From contig NC_037324.1 in the NCBI RefSeq assembly GCF_000143535.2, positions 1,426,001 to 1,490,000 of the forward strand: a DNA stretch of 64,000 nt. The letters are read 5' to 3'. This document shows, piece after piece, positions 1-11,012 of this stretch; the stretch's first letter is position 1; each line of letters begins with the position of its first letter. The notes beneath the pieces were generated by a model, which saw only the letters and a list, made by a program, of their open reading frames with translations, was not told the origin of the DNA and made no database searches. A program made the position numbers and the translations under genes. Source of the DNA: Botrytis cinerea B05.10 (Eukaryota > Ascomycota > Leotiomycetes > Helotiales > Sclerotiniaceae).

Positions 1-1
1 C

Positions 2-1543
2 AAGGAACTCATTGAGGATGAAATCATCTTTCCTACAATCGTTCAATTAAACCCCACCACTCCGCTCGAGGACTCCCTTCTCAACTCCCCTTTCAATTCT
101 AACCTCGAACACAATGGCGAACTTCAAGCTGAGAATAATCTAGAAGAAACAATTGATCCAGAGTTGATGCAAAACAGCGCCGTCCATTCTTCTCTCGCTC
201 CTGATTTCAATTATCTATTTCCTTTGGAGGTTGACCCTTCATTCGTTCTGGGTTCAGATTTCCCAGCTCCAGTCCCAGGTTCATATTCAATTAATTCAAC
301 GAATCAATATGAGTCGAGTAGCGAGTTTGCCGAGTATTTGTCTGATCCAAAGGATTGCAATCCATTCCATCTTGAGAATGTCGGAGCCCCTTCATCTTTT
401 CGAGTCGGCAACACAGACGACCCTATCGATTTTCAAAAGCCACCTACAAAGGTTGCATTTGTTGATCCCATGCACGAACACGCGTACCTGAAGCACGTGG
501 CTATATTCTGCTGCCCGTCTCCAACCTGTGTACAAGAGTGCAAAGCCGACTACAAGCATGCGACGCGCCAATTCACATTGCATTACTCTCGACAATCAAT
601 TGATGAGCCATTATATGGCGGTCGCAAACGCGTTCCGCCACAGACGGACAATCCAGACCATCGCATTCCAATGCTTCTTCTTTCCGGAGCTCGCGTCTAC
701 AAGGCCGAGAAGTTGGGAGAGAATCCGGTCGTACGACTTTTTGTTGGTGATATCGTCAGTCGTAAAAAGAAGTATTGGGAGGTTTTACCTGGAGGTGCGG
801 TTGAGCAACTGGGATGGATTCGTGAGTTAAGAGATACGGCAGCTCCGGCGGATGGGTGTAGTGCTTGGAAGTGCAACACCCATGGAGATGTCTGGAATAT
901 TAGTATTCTGGACCATCTTTTCGACAATGGTGCCGAAAATGCTGGTACACTGGGAACCGACTACGATAGTGGCTATGCGAGCTCTTCCGGTCACATGGGA
1001 AGTTCGTCAAGAAAGGGATCATCTGCATATGGCGACAGCACGACAGCTTTCAACACGAGTCCTGTCACACCAGTCAAGTCCTCGATTGGCGGCAACAATA
1101 CGGCTTTTAACACGAGTCCTATGACTCCTACCATGCACTCGCGTGAAGGATTCAGCATGAATCTCAATGCAACTCCAATGATACCTGCCGATTTCGCAGC
1201 CGGCAGTCACCAAGGCCAAGAAACTCGCATTCGTAATCCCAACCCTCGCCGCCACCGAAACCGCAATCGCAGCCACGGCGCCAACAAGATGAGTTCGAGC
1301 AACAACCAGCAATCCCTTTCCCAAATCGAGGAAAATCTCGAGGAATTCGAGATCAGCGGCGACGTTGCCGGGCTTCTTGATTTCACGGGCTACGCCAGTA
1401 GCAGCGGGCGCGAATTCATGCTACCCCAAGATCCCATGTGGGATGATGATCTCCTGAGTGAGGTCAATACTTTTATCGCTGATGGAATCCCCTTTGGCGA
1501 AACTGTTGATCATACAATTGAACACGCATGCGATGCTATCTGA
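2..1543 (+). CDS. Unknown protein with disordered Ser/Thr-Pro-rich C-terminus, 5' partial
   Basis: The reading frame is open from the left edge to the TGA at 1541-1543, so the start lies outside the window; about 513 residues are visible. I do not recognise the family. The central part (about 440-960) looks like a folded domain: it carries a cysteine cluster (FCCPSPTC followed by VQEC) and a stretch with LLLSGARVY, VRLFVGDIV and KKYWEVLPGG. After about 960 the protein becomes low-complexity, with two near-identical AFNTSP(V/M)TP motifs and a diverged third (NLNATPMIP) at about 1045-1190, then an Arg/Asn-rich basic patch (RRHRNRNRSH) near 1245-1275. The SP/TP motifs are the kind used by proline-directed kinases, which is an inference. 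Sure that it is coding, unsure of function. Confidence 0.8.
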   Translation, partial: KELIEDEIIFPTIVQLNPTTPLEDSLLNSPFNSNLEHNGELQAENNLEETIDPELMQNSAVHSSLAPDFNYLFPLEVDPSFVLGSDFPAPVPGSYSINSTNQYESSSEFAEYLSDPKDCNPFHLENVGAPSSFRVGNTDDPIDFQKPPTKVAFVDPMHEHAYLKHVAIFCCPSPTCVQECKADYKHATRQFTLHYSRQSIDEPLYGGRKRVPPQTDNPDHRIPMLLLSGARVYKAEKLGENPVVRLFVGDIVSRKKKYWEVLPGGAVEQLGWIRELRDTAAPADGCSAWKCNTHGDVWNISILDHLFDNGAENAGTLGTDYDSGYASSSGHMGSSSRKGSSAYGDSTTAFNTSPVTPVKSSIGGNNTAFNTSPMTPTMHSREGFSMNLNATPMIPADFAAGSHQGQETRIRNPNPRRHRNRNRSHGANKMSSSNNQQSLSQIEENLEEFEISGDVAGLLDFTGYASSSGREFMLPQDPMWDDDLLSEVNTFIADGIPFGETVDHTIEHACDAI

Positions 1544-3301
1544 ATTGAACACTATTACTACGAGATGGATATGAAGAAACCTAACCAACCTATGGCTGGC
1601 CCATTACTGTAATTGACATAGACGCAAGACTTGATATCATCAGACGTTTTTTCTTTTCTTTCTTTCTTCACGCATTCGGGGAAATGGAGAATGCATACAA
1701 TATGGATAAGGGAACGGTAACCGGGTGCACTTTATTTTTCGATTTCTTTTTTTCTTTCTTTTACTTTCTGCAAATCTTGATTTCCATGGAGATATTTCGT
1801 TCATGAGTTAATAGTTAATGGTAAATGGTCAATCATAAATGGATAATGGATAATGGTAATGAACGATGAGCAACGGGTCGTGGGTATCTTACTTCTTTCG
1901 GTAAAGAATTACTGGACAATGATGAGCGCTGCGAATACATGGCATGGCAGAGCAGGAGACAGGGAGTTGAGATATGGAAGAGATGTTGATTATGGAGTTG
2001 TATCTATCTTAAGAGCTGGGCTGGCCCTGGAATTAACGCAATGGTGTTCGAGAATTTGTTTGTGATTTTGAGTGAGTGAGTGTGTGTATGCATATTTGTG
2101 AACTTTTTCTGGCGTGAGATATGGTGAGTGGTAATTAGGATGGGCTGTTAGGTGGCGATATCTTTGAATTGTAGATGAGTCGAAGTTGGGAGAGTTACCT
2201 GCTTGTCGTGTCTGAAGAGTATGATGAGTCGAATGACGTTTGAGCGAGCAATAGATCTAGCAAATACTAAGTCTTGGTATCCTCTCTTCCAGTTTCTTCC
2301 TTTACGCGATGTTGTTGAAAAATAATGAGGTTATGATGATACACATAGTAGCTAATACTCAGTAACGACAACTTGGACAGAATCTGCAGTATACTGCGTG
2401 TATGTAAGATACGAAAATGAAAATGCGATAGTTAAAAAGTTGCAGGAAATTGACATGGCAGACTGCATATCACTCCATCCTTTCCACCGTTCAGTGATGT
2501 TGCAATTCTTGATATTCATAATTGAGGAATAAGATGAATGACTACTGACCGATCATGAGGAGCAGTACCAGAGGCGTCAGAAGTTAGAACTTGTTTAGAT
2601 ACCAGCCGACTTTTTGCATTCATAGATTAAGATTTGTATTCTCGGCACGCCGAAGATAGGAATTGTAGAATACCAGGAGAATGGGGTGGCGAAGCAGGAG
2701 ATGTGGAAGTAGAAATTTTGAAGTCGCAGCGAGGGATTGAGGAGGGGTGTTAAGATAGATGTATTTATTATTAGTTGATCAATTTTACTTGAATATCGAG
2801 TTGAAGAAAAACTCATTCAAAGGACCGTAATGATGCATGCATGTATGAATAACACTTGTGATACAAGACACAGAATCTCGATTTAACATACCTCGACATC
2901 CGGTAGTAGATAATATGGAGAGCTGGTTCCGAGCTTTTGTTCTCCCTTGCATTGCAAACCACAACTGCACATTCTCTAAGCTCGTCTAATTCTCCAACTT
3001 CAAGACGGGGGGGGGGGCAAGTTGTGAAATGAAATCCCTTGCGGTATTCTCCTTCCACATTCCTAGGGAAGGAACGGCTGTGCATACATCTATAGATCGC
3101 AAGGGTGGTGGAAAAAAGTAGTAGACTCCGAGGAATGTATGTGTGCATGTGTTTTTTCCTTTTATCTCACCAGGGAAGAAGCAGATGGAGAGGATTCTTC
3201 AATCTATATAGAGAGATTCCTCGCGTCATTTTGAGGAAAGCACATTATTTATATTATATCCATCTTGAAAATTCAAAGATTAAGACAGCTTTAATACGAA
3301 A
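1544..3301. other. Intergenic, 1.8 kb
   Basis: Holds the 3' flank of the left-edge gene and the promoter side of the secreted protein gene. There are T-rich tracts near 1640-1760 and a run of ten G near 3007-3016. Short open frames here have no codon-like continuity or recognisable motif. I see no gene. Confidence 0.6.
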
Positions 3302-3725
3302 ATGCATTTTCTCACCCAAACCCTCGTTGCTGCAGCTTTTCTCGCAGGTGCTGTTTTTTCTGTTCCTCAAGGTGTCCCTCCCAATGGTAGTGGTGGTGGT
3401 GATCAATCTACTGTGCGTTTTATTTCATTTTTCTTTCCCCCTCTTTCGTTCCCCCTCTAACTCTTTCTTTTCCCTTACCTCTCTCAACACTCTCTTCCTT
3501 TCATCCACACAAGCAGAATTTGCAAAACTAACAAAAAGACAGTGCTACTGGAACTGTTGCGAATACGATCCCTCCACCCTTGGAACACTCTGCAGAAATA
3601 ACGAAGCGCCTTATCCATACGGAGTCGATTGTTATCCAGCGTTGGACGCGGCGAATATGACGTGTTGTCATCAGACGGATTGTCAGGATCAGACTTACTT
3701 TACGACGCCGATTGTGGTTATATAG
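3302..3725 (+). CDS. Small secreted eight-cysteine protein, hydrophobin-like cysteine order
   Basis: Two exons, 3302-3412 and 3543-3725, separated by a 130-nt intron (GTGCGT donor, CTAAC branch site, GACAG acceptor), give 97 residues. Residues 1-20 form a clear signal peptide (MHF, hydrophobic LVAAAFLAGAVF). A Pro/Gly/Ser linker follows, then a compact Cys domain. Cysteines are at 38, 42, 43, 54, 67, 78, 79 and 84: C-x3-CC-x10-C-x12-C-x10-CC-x4-C. This is the hydrophobin order of single and paired cysteines, but the first and last spacings are shorter than in known hydrophobins and the loops are polar, so I do not call it one. Export is predicted by the signal peptide. A role as apoplastic effector or surface protein is an inference. 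The intron falls just before the Cys domain. Confidence 0.82.
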
Positions 3726-4200
3726 GGACTTGGGGTTGTGAAATTGGGTAGATGGAAGGGGCTTTAGTTATTGGGGCGGGGCTTTGGAGGGGAGAGGTGG
3801 ATTGGAGGGAATGTGGTGGGTTTGAGTGTGGAGTTGAGGGGAAGAAAGGTGTTGGCTTGGCGATTTCGTTCGGGACTGTGGATTATAATGGCAACAGGCG
3901 GATGATCTTGATTCGAACATGGGAAGTAGTGATTCTTGCTTTGTTTTGGGAATGGACGATGAAGATTTCGTTTTGGATAGTCAGTTTACCTAGATAGCAA
4001 TAGTAAAAACTTGTGGGGTACTAGTCTGACACTCTGGGACATTAAGATGATGGGTCTGGCCAATGTGAAACACGGAATGTGAGAAGCAGTTGGAGTGTGA
4101 AAAAAGCAATGAGTATCAAATCATTCAATCCGGTTCAGAGGCTATCTTATCTGTAAATGCGAACTCGCAAGCTAAGCTGCTTATAGTTTGGTTGAATTAT
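3726..4200. other. Intergenic between convergent genes
   Basis: 3' flanks of the secreted protein gene (+) and the kinase gene (-). The open frame at 3752-3997 is Gly/Trp-rich and has no domain; I see no gene. Confidence 0.55.
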
Positions 4201-5291
4201 TCAAAGAAAAACGGATGTTTCAATGCCTAGATAATAAGGGTTAGCGAATTGCGTTTGCTTTTTGAAAGAGTAAGTTACTTCATCTGCCGTTATTCTGTTA
4301 CTACTTTCATAGACAACAAGACTTGCGACCAAATCTCTTCCATCTTCCTCAGCATTTGGTAGTAATTCTTCCCATGGTTTACTTGGGAAAATATTCCACC
4401 ATTGAAACGGATTTGTTTTCCACTTCGTTGCCTCTGGCCATGTCTGTTCAGTTGGCGTCCCGAGGGTTTTGAACATACTCAAGATCAGACCCAGTTGATT
4501 CCCATCTTCATCTCCGCGTCGGCTTTCGAGGAGCGGGGTAGGAGGCGAGCGGAGACATTCGGCAAGAAGAACACCCGTAGACCAGAGATCAAGAGACGTG
4601 GTGTAAGATGTGTTAGAGAAAAGAGTTTCTGGGCAGCGATAGCATGTAGTACCAACCTCGAGACACTTTTGGTCGGAGGGCTCAGCAGATGAGGAGATGC
4701 TTGGGTGCCATGCGGTGCCAAAATCGGTGATGACAATGGAACTTTGACCATCGATATCCTGAGGCAAAAGAATATTGGATGGTGATATATCACGATGAAT
4801 AATGTGTTCTGCATGAAGGTATGCGAGCCCGGATAACACTTGTTTGAAGATCTTTTTGGTCGTGCGTGTGTTCAGACCATTGCTACTTTTCGATAGCAGG
4901 TCTGTTAATGTGTGTGGCATATATGGCAATATCAGAACTAATCTTGATTCTTGATCGTATATTGTTGTGAGAAGTGTTATTATCGAGGGATGAGAGAGCT
5001 TCTTGAGGATAGCAATTTCACGAGCAGGAGAATGTGGCTCCATGTTATGAGTTTCTGTTATCACCTTTAAAGCATGGGAAGCCTCTTCAGTATCGCACCT
5101 ATAGACTTGAGAGACAGCACCACTAGATATATGGTGACAGTTTTTATAAGATCCTATGGTGATACCGGGGCTTTTGGGTGGTGGAAATGTTGTCGACAAA
5201 CAGACTTCATCATTTGGCTGGGTAGGATTGCACAAATCATCGTAGGCGGCCTATGTGCTGGTATCAGCAAGATAGTTACAGTAGGTTGCAT
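4201..5291 (-). CDS. CDK-like (CMGC) serine/threonine protein kinase, Csk1-like
   Basis: The body at 4201-5250 encodes a complete kinase domain: an ATP-binding loop that departs from GxGxxG (ISSGAVSQV), the VAIK-type lysine (HALKVI), helix-C glutamate (REIAIL), catalytic HRDISPSNIL, magnesium-binding DFGTAW, and DLWSTGVLLAE with the CMGC-type insert. Its length, about 350 residues, fits the CDK family. It most resembles fungal Csk1-type kinases, which activate CDKs in fission yeast; the exact orthologue is an inference. The frame has no ATG before the kinase core, so the start must lie on an upstream exon. The best candidate is ATG 5291-5289 (exon 5280-5291) joined at 5250, which needs an unusually short 29-nt intron with correct GTAACT and CATAG ends. 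The start is therefore uncertain; the kinase call is not. Confidence 0.85.
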
Positions 5292-6610
5292 GTTCACTTA
5301 ACTCAAGAGCAAAGTATCTTCCCCCGGCGAACTATAAAGAACAGAAAATGGAAGCCGAAAAGTATCATCAGAAAAGGGGGAAGCTATATTGCTCACGTGA
5401 CATAGAATGCTTATATTTGAAATAATCACTCACTCTTGATGACGAAGAATTATAAGCCTCTGCTTCGATTTCAAATGCAGTTTTCTGAGTGTTACCGCCA
5501 AGACCACCCACCGAGAGATACTTCTTTCTATTATTAGGAAGATTAGCCCTGCCGATTTATGTGTTGAAGGGGACTGGTGCCACTTTACAGCTTTGAGATA
5601 TTATCATATCGGTCAGAAGCGTTCAGATCATGTTTCCAATCTGACGTCGAGCTCATATTGCTGAGTTGGAAGGATGTGAACAACGATAAACTAGATATAG
5701 ATAGTGTTCTCTGGTAGACTGTGTTCCTCTGCAAAGATGCTTTATCCTTTATCCGAGGTGATTACTTCGTATTAGACAGGAGATGATCTCTTGCGTTTTC
5801 GGATAAAGTTCGGGCGTGTCTTATTGGAAATGTGAGAAGTACTGTCTCTGGTTGCGCGTGGAGTACGGTGTTGTGAATGAGGAAGATGGAGGATTCTCAA
5901 ATAGATGCAACGTGGTGGATGTGTGGATGTGTGGATGTGTGAATAGGTGAATGGCATTAGATGGTCGACACGATGCAGAGCACTCAGAATGTCGAGTGCA
6001 GTTCGCCTCTGGTCTTGCGGGAGTGTCTGGTCTGGTCCACCGACAGGAGCGAGAAGAATTAGAACTGCTTGCTTGACTTGCTACTCTAGACGTGCTTAAT
6101 CTAACTACTGGACTTGCTTTGCTACTGAACACTCCTTGCAGACTTTGGCCCTCTCGCAGCAGAAGAAGAAGAGGTGACACATCACGTGCTCATCCAATTG
6201 TCCCTCAAGGCCATCTGCATTGCTCATTTTGTTTTTGCATGATTCCCCAACAAGGATCATGTATGGAAGCAGCCAACCGCAAAGCATCGGCCAATCAATT
6301 CCAGAACGAGAAAGAGCCGCTTTCGCTCCTTCGAGCTTGGAATCGTGGAGAACTTCTAATTCCGAGAAGCGCATGATAATTATCATATATTGATTGAGAC
6401 TCGTATACGGTCGATTGCGTTCGTACCTGTTCTACTTAACATCCAACTTTATATTTGCAAGAAGTAATCCTCCATTCCCTCCTTTTTACACCAAGCAGAG
6501 GTGCAACGGCAACTATTTCTTAACCTCCAAAGAAGCATAACATGAACAACCATTAGTCACACACTAGATGATAGCTCATTGGGAAGTTGGGATTACAACA
6601 AATCACAAAT
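5292..6610. other. Intergenic, divergent promoter region of the kinase and Syp1 genes
   Basis: Lies between the 5' ends of the kinase (-) and the F-BAR gene (+). Holds a short 8-bp tandem repeat (TGGATGTG units, about 5914-5940). Open frames on both strands at 5772-6386 overlap one another and show no domain, so I call no gene. Confidence 0.55.
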
Positions 6611-9463
6611 ATGGATGCAGTAGACCGACAAGAGTATCCGGCAATGCTGGTAAGTTATTCCTTTTTCCTGAGACTCACAGCACACCGAGTCTTAATGCTT
6701 TCATTCTAGGATCGATTACAACCAGGGCCAGCTGCAGTAAAACTTAACGAGCGTGTGAAGAGGATAAATAAAGTGAATACGGAAATCGCGGATTGGCTGC
6801 AGGTATATATACACATTATCCGGTGACTGCGATGGCATCTTATTTACACATGCAATAGGAGCGCCGCAAAGTAGAAGAACAATATGCTGCGGGTCTCCGA
6901 AAGCTTGCGCGCAAGCCCTTACAAGAAACCGGGGGGGATTTAGGGTATGGCATGATGTTGGGACATTCGGTTTCGACCTTGGCTAACCGGAACTTAGGGT
7001 ATTCGATACACCATGGAGGAAAATTGTGAATTCGGTCGAATCGATTGCGGATTCTCATCACAATTTGGCTGAACGAATCTCCAAGGATGTCGAACAACCA
7101 TTGCGACAATTCGCTACCCAAAATCGAGAAATGCAGGGAATGACAACAATACAAGGGAATCTCGCGGCCATGGCTAAGGAGTTGGAAGATGCGCAACATG
7201 CCTCGGACAAGCTCAGCAAGAAGGGGGGGAAAGCAAGCACGCAAAAGGTGGAGAATGCAGCTGCCAAATTACAGAATGCGGAACAGCAATGGCAAGCACA
7301 AGCTCCATTCATATATGAGAGTCTTCAGGCAGTAGATGAAAGGCGATTGAACCACCTCCGCGATGTCCTCACGCAATTCGAAACACACGAAGCCGACAGA
7401 ATCGAGAGAAGTCGAGTGGCCGTTGAGCAAACATTGACAGCATTGTTGGAGGTAGATACTGTTCAGGAAATTAGGAATTGGTCTGAAGCAACTACCGCGG
7501 GAAAGCCCGTCATGGAGCGGCCCATTAGACAACTTTCGAGTGCTGGAGAAGGTGGCTCAAATACAATGCCAATTCCCCCGCCCACTCCACGGTCTACACA
7601 TTCAGCAGCTGCTAGCGATATATCAAAACAAGAAGGTTCTGGTGGTAAGCTAAAGTTTTTGAATTATTTTTGTTTCTACAGAGAATAATGCTTTGCATGG
7701 TCCTGTGATTTATGCTAACTTACGAAATCTAGAGTCGAAGCTAAAGAGTCGATTTGGCACAATGCTTCAACGTCGACGCCAAAGCATTCATGGAGGATTT
7801 GCTCGCGCCCCATCACCGAACAAGGGATTCGCGAGTTTGAATCGCAATTCCAACAGCAGTTCAGGGCGACCAACCCTTTCACCTCACACTTCGTCGAACA
7901 ATTTGCGAGACTCCTCTTCGCAAGACAACAGACTTTCTGCTCTTCCCGAATCGCCATCTAATCGCGATACTCTACAACCTAATGGCAACTCTCATGGGAT
8001 GGGCCAAGATTCATTAAGCGCATCGGATATGATTAGACCAGCTACCTCCAATGGTGTACCAAGCCCGGGAATGATGGACCTGTCAGAAGTTGAACCACCA
8101 TCGGGTCCACCACCATCGCATTTCAAAGAAACCCAAAAAGATTCTGAAGGCTTCACGGTTCCAGCAGCCATGAACGATCCTATATCGCAAGCTCTACATG
8201 AAGCTCACGAGCAAAATGAACCCCAGTTTAAGCTAGACATCCGAGATCAACCAATCCCCGAGCAAGATGCAGATGCACAAGCTGCATTATCAAGTGTTGC
8301 CAATACTTTGCGTTCATCTCAATTGACCACTCCAGGTCGAAAAGTTGGTACCGTCCGAGGTCGAAGAGATGTTCGCAACACAGTCTATGTCCCTTCACCT
8401 AGTCTTGATGTCAGTACCATAGAGAACAACTTGCCTCCTTCACCGGCTTTCTCGCCTGCAGCTGCACGTGCGGCAGCATTTGCAGCTATTTCGGAGCATG
8501 GCCATGCTGCGCCAAGTGTATCTGATGCAAATTCAATTCGTTCCGGACATTCTCTCTCCAATAATATTATAGTCAAACATGCTGATATGCATCGCCCTGG
8601 CCTCAATGCGTCAATGATCGAAACTGTCAGTGCCATGATAGAAAATGGGGCGATTAAGACAGTTAAGGTTAGTGGGGAGATTGCTTTGAGCTACATTTCG
8701 TCACCGAACGATGCTTCGTTACCCGCCTCAGGTAAGTCATCCTCAATACATTTAGCTGCAAAGTCTAACGTGCATAGGAACCGAAACGATCAGAATCAAC
8801 AACTTCCCCGCTCTAGAGGCGATTGGTCCTAATAGAACATTCATTCATCCAGTATCAGCAGAGAAATCGGATGAATTTACAGTGGACCTTGCGTCGGTAT
8901 CGCACAAAACATCGCCCGCATTCACTTATCGAGTGCATATTGATGATAAGGATATGGCTGGTTATTCGCCATTATTGTTAAAGCCGGCGTGGAAACCAGT
9001 TGGTGATAAGCTTGGTCTAATAATCGAGTATGCACTCAATCCAGATTTCTCCCCGGATGCTATAACTTTCAACAACCTCGTCATCGTAGGTAAATACGCA
9101 GGTGTTGGAGCCGCTGTGTGTAAATCCAAACCTTCTGGTACCCACTACCGCGATAAATCCGCTATTGTTTGGCGTCTTGGAGATGTTACCCTAGGTCATG
9201 AATGGCATAAGATGAGTGCCTTATTTTCAGGCCCAGATGGCGCAGTTCAGCAACCAGGTCACGCGGAAGCCAGATGGGAAGTCCAACGCCCAATTTCTGG
9301 TAATGGAATCAGTATTTCAAGACTGGAAGCAGTTAAAGGTGCTGAGGAGTCAGATCCATTTGCAGATGAATCATTGGCTCCTACAGCAGGTAATTGGGTT
9401 GAAATTGAGACTAGTAGAAAGATTGCCAATGGGGTTTATGAGGCAAGACAAAGCTCAGCATGA
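6611..9463 (+). CDS. syp1: Syp1/FCHo-type endocytic protein (F-BAR plus muniscin mu-homology domain)
   Basis: Six exons: 6611-6649, 6710-6802, 6859-6944, 6998-7644, 7733-8731, 8778-9463. All junctions keep frame and give 849 residues. The N-terminal 235 or so residues form a helical, charged F-BAR domain (ERRKVEEQYAAGLRKLA, then VFDTPWRKIV and long heptad-like helices). A Ser/Pro-rich disordered linker follows to about residue 580. The rest is a mu-homology domain starting near VSAMIENGAIKTVKVSGEIA. This order is diagnostic of Syp1 (yeast) and FCHo1/2, early factors that bend the plasma membrane, bind cargo and start clathrin-coated pits at the cell cortex. Size is close to yeast Syp1 (870). 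The linker contains many SP/TP sites, so phosphoregulation is likely by analogy. No defects seen. Confidence 0.93.
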
Positions 9464-9960
9464 AAAATGGGATAGGACTGGGGGATTGAGAATTGAGGTT
9501 GAGGGCTCAGGAATGAAAAGAGTTCTCTTCCAGGAGTTTTTTCTTCTTCTTTTGTTTTTGGCATGCTCTATAAGGGTATTTGAAAAGTATTTAGGTGCAA
9601 ACAGGAGATTTCAAAGCATGGTGGAAGAGTAATGGTTGGAGCATGGTGGAAGCGTTTCTTTGAGTTGATACCTAGCGTTTAACGCTGTTTTCTTTTCTTT
9701 TCTTCTTGTAGTGTAGTATATGGGTGTGTGTGTGTATATACTCAATAGCGAGCTTATTTGAGATTAAGACATGAATCTTTGTGTCCATTACTTTGATCAT
9801 TCAAGTCGTGACTATGGATTGATGGCTACTACATATCAGTCTTCTTTCACACAATTTGCATTCTCTCCTTTTAAAATGGGCTTGTTAGGATATTGTACAT
9901 CAGATATCAGTATTTAGGAGAATATGTTTTCAGCTTCGAATTTGCGGGGAAGATTTTCTG

Positions 9961-9998
9961 AGAGAGAGAGTGTGTGTGTGAGTGAGTGAGAGTGAGAG

Positions 9999-10029
<31 letters not shown>

Positions 10030-10031
10030 AG
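9961..10031. repeat. GA/TG microsatellite
   Basis: AG repeats run into TG repeats (AGAGAG, TGTGTG, GTGAGTGAG, then about eleven TG units). A smaller TG run sits at 9724-9737. It is simple sequence in the syp1 3' flank. Confidence 0.9.
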
Positions 10032-10099
10032 TGAGAAATTACATGGCATGATAGGTTCGCGGTTCAAGAATAGCATAATAAGCCACTAGATGACTTGAT

Positions 10100-10345
10100 T
10101 TGGGGGGATTTGTGGTTTGTGGTTTGTGGTTTGGTGGCTGTATGGGTTTTGTGATGGGTTGTGTGAGGGGGTTGGTGGGTTTGGTGTAAGTGGAGGTGGG
10201 GGTGATGGTGATAATCCTTGTTCGGCTGAGTTTTCGAGATTGGGAATTGGGGTGTGGTGGTCTGGTGGTATTGTGGTGGGATATTTTGGCGCGGGGGCGG
10301 GGGGAGGTCTTGATTTGAGGTGGGGGGTGAGGGGTGAGGGGTAAG
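10100..10345 (+). repeat. G-rich, GT-skewed low-complexity block
   Basis: The plus strand is dominated by G and T (tandem TTTGTGG near 10107-10133), with dense G-runs near 10290-10342: five runs of four to six G within about 55 bases. The reverse strand reads as C/A-rich and produces spurious Pro/Thr open frames. Confidence 0.75.
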
Positions 10346-10910
10346 AAATGAGGGATAAGGAAGGGGTTTGAAGCTGGAGCTGAGATGGATCGTATCTTGC
10401 GGGAGGAAGGGAACATGAGATAGCATGGGCGGAAGTGCAGTGAGCTGGATTGGGGAAGAGGGGTGAGGTAAGGTAATGGATGGGATAGATGGGCTGCGAT
10501 ATCTCGGGTTGCATGGTGAGTCTTCTGATCGTGGGTGGATGGGAGTGGAGGTGTGATTTTGTTAGTGATACATACAGATAGAGGATAGATAGATTGGTAT
10601 GAGTTTAGAATTTACGAGTAAGTAAGTAGTACACGATTCGGCAATGAGGGATTCATAATTCATAATTCATATTCACATGGGGAATTTGTGATCAGACGGG
10701 ATCTGGATGTAAGATTTGATAGATATGTAAACTACCTCAGTACCCCCTCGTTGCTCCTTCCCGATATTTTTGGACCTTGGTTCTTGGTTGTGTTATATTG
10801 TTGTTGTGTTACCCCGCTCTGAATCTATTTTATAGAATCTGATACATTATCGATCTTGCTTGCTCTTGATAGTATTCTAACTACTTAGAACCTTTGATAA
10901 CTTGCACAAC

Positions 10911-10955
10911 TTCTACACCTTCTACACCTTCTACACCTTCTACACCTTCTACATA
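10911..10955 (+). repeat. 9-bp tandem repeat in a 5' leader
   Basis: Five units of TTCTACACC (the last one diverged) lie 58-102 bases before the ATG of the Gly/Ser repeat gene, so probably in its 5' untranslated leader or core promoter. Confidence 0.9.
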
Positions 10956-11012
10956 CACACAGATTTCGAACCATTTAATCCCGTTCTCGAACTCAGCTAT
11001 TTACAAGCAATC

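Larger units (their letters stand above)
9464..11012. other. Intergenic, simple-sequence-rich
   Basis: The first 250 bases are the 3' flank of syp1. The stretch holds TG-rich microsatellites, a G-rich block near 10100-10345 and a 9-bp tandem repeat just before the next gene, listed separately. Open frames on the minus strand at 10039-10514 are Pro/Thr/His-rich translations of this simple sequence, not genes. Confidence 0.6.

Noticed and set aside
3302..3725. Canonical hydrophobin
   Set aside because: Cysteine order fits, but spacings (x3 at the start, x4 at the end) and polarity do not.
10039..10514. Several overlapping minus-strand ORFs of 120-142 codons
   Set aside because: Pro/Thr/His-rich translations of G/T simple sequence in all three frames.
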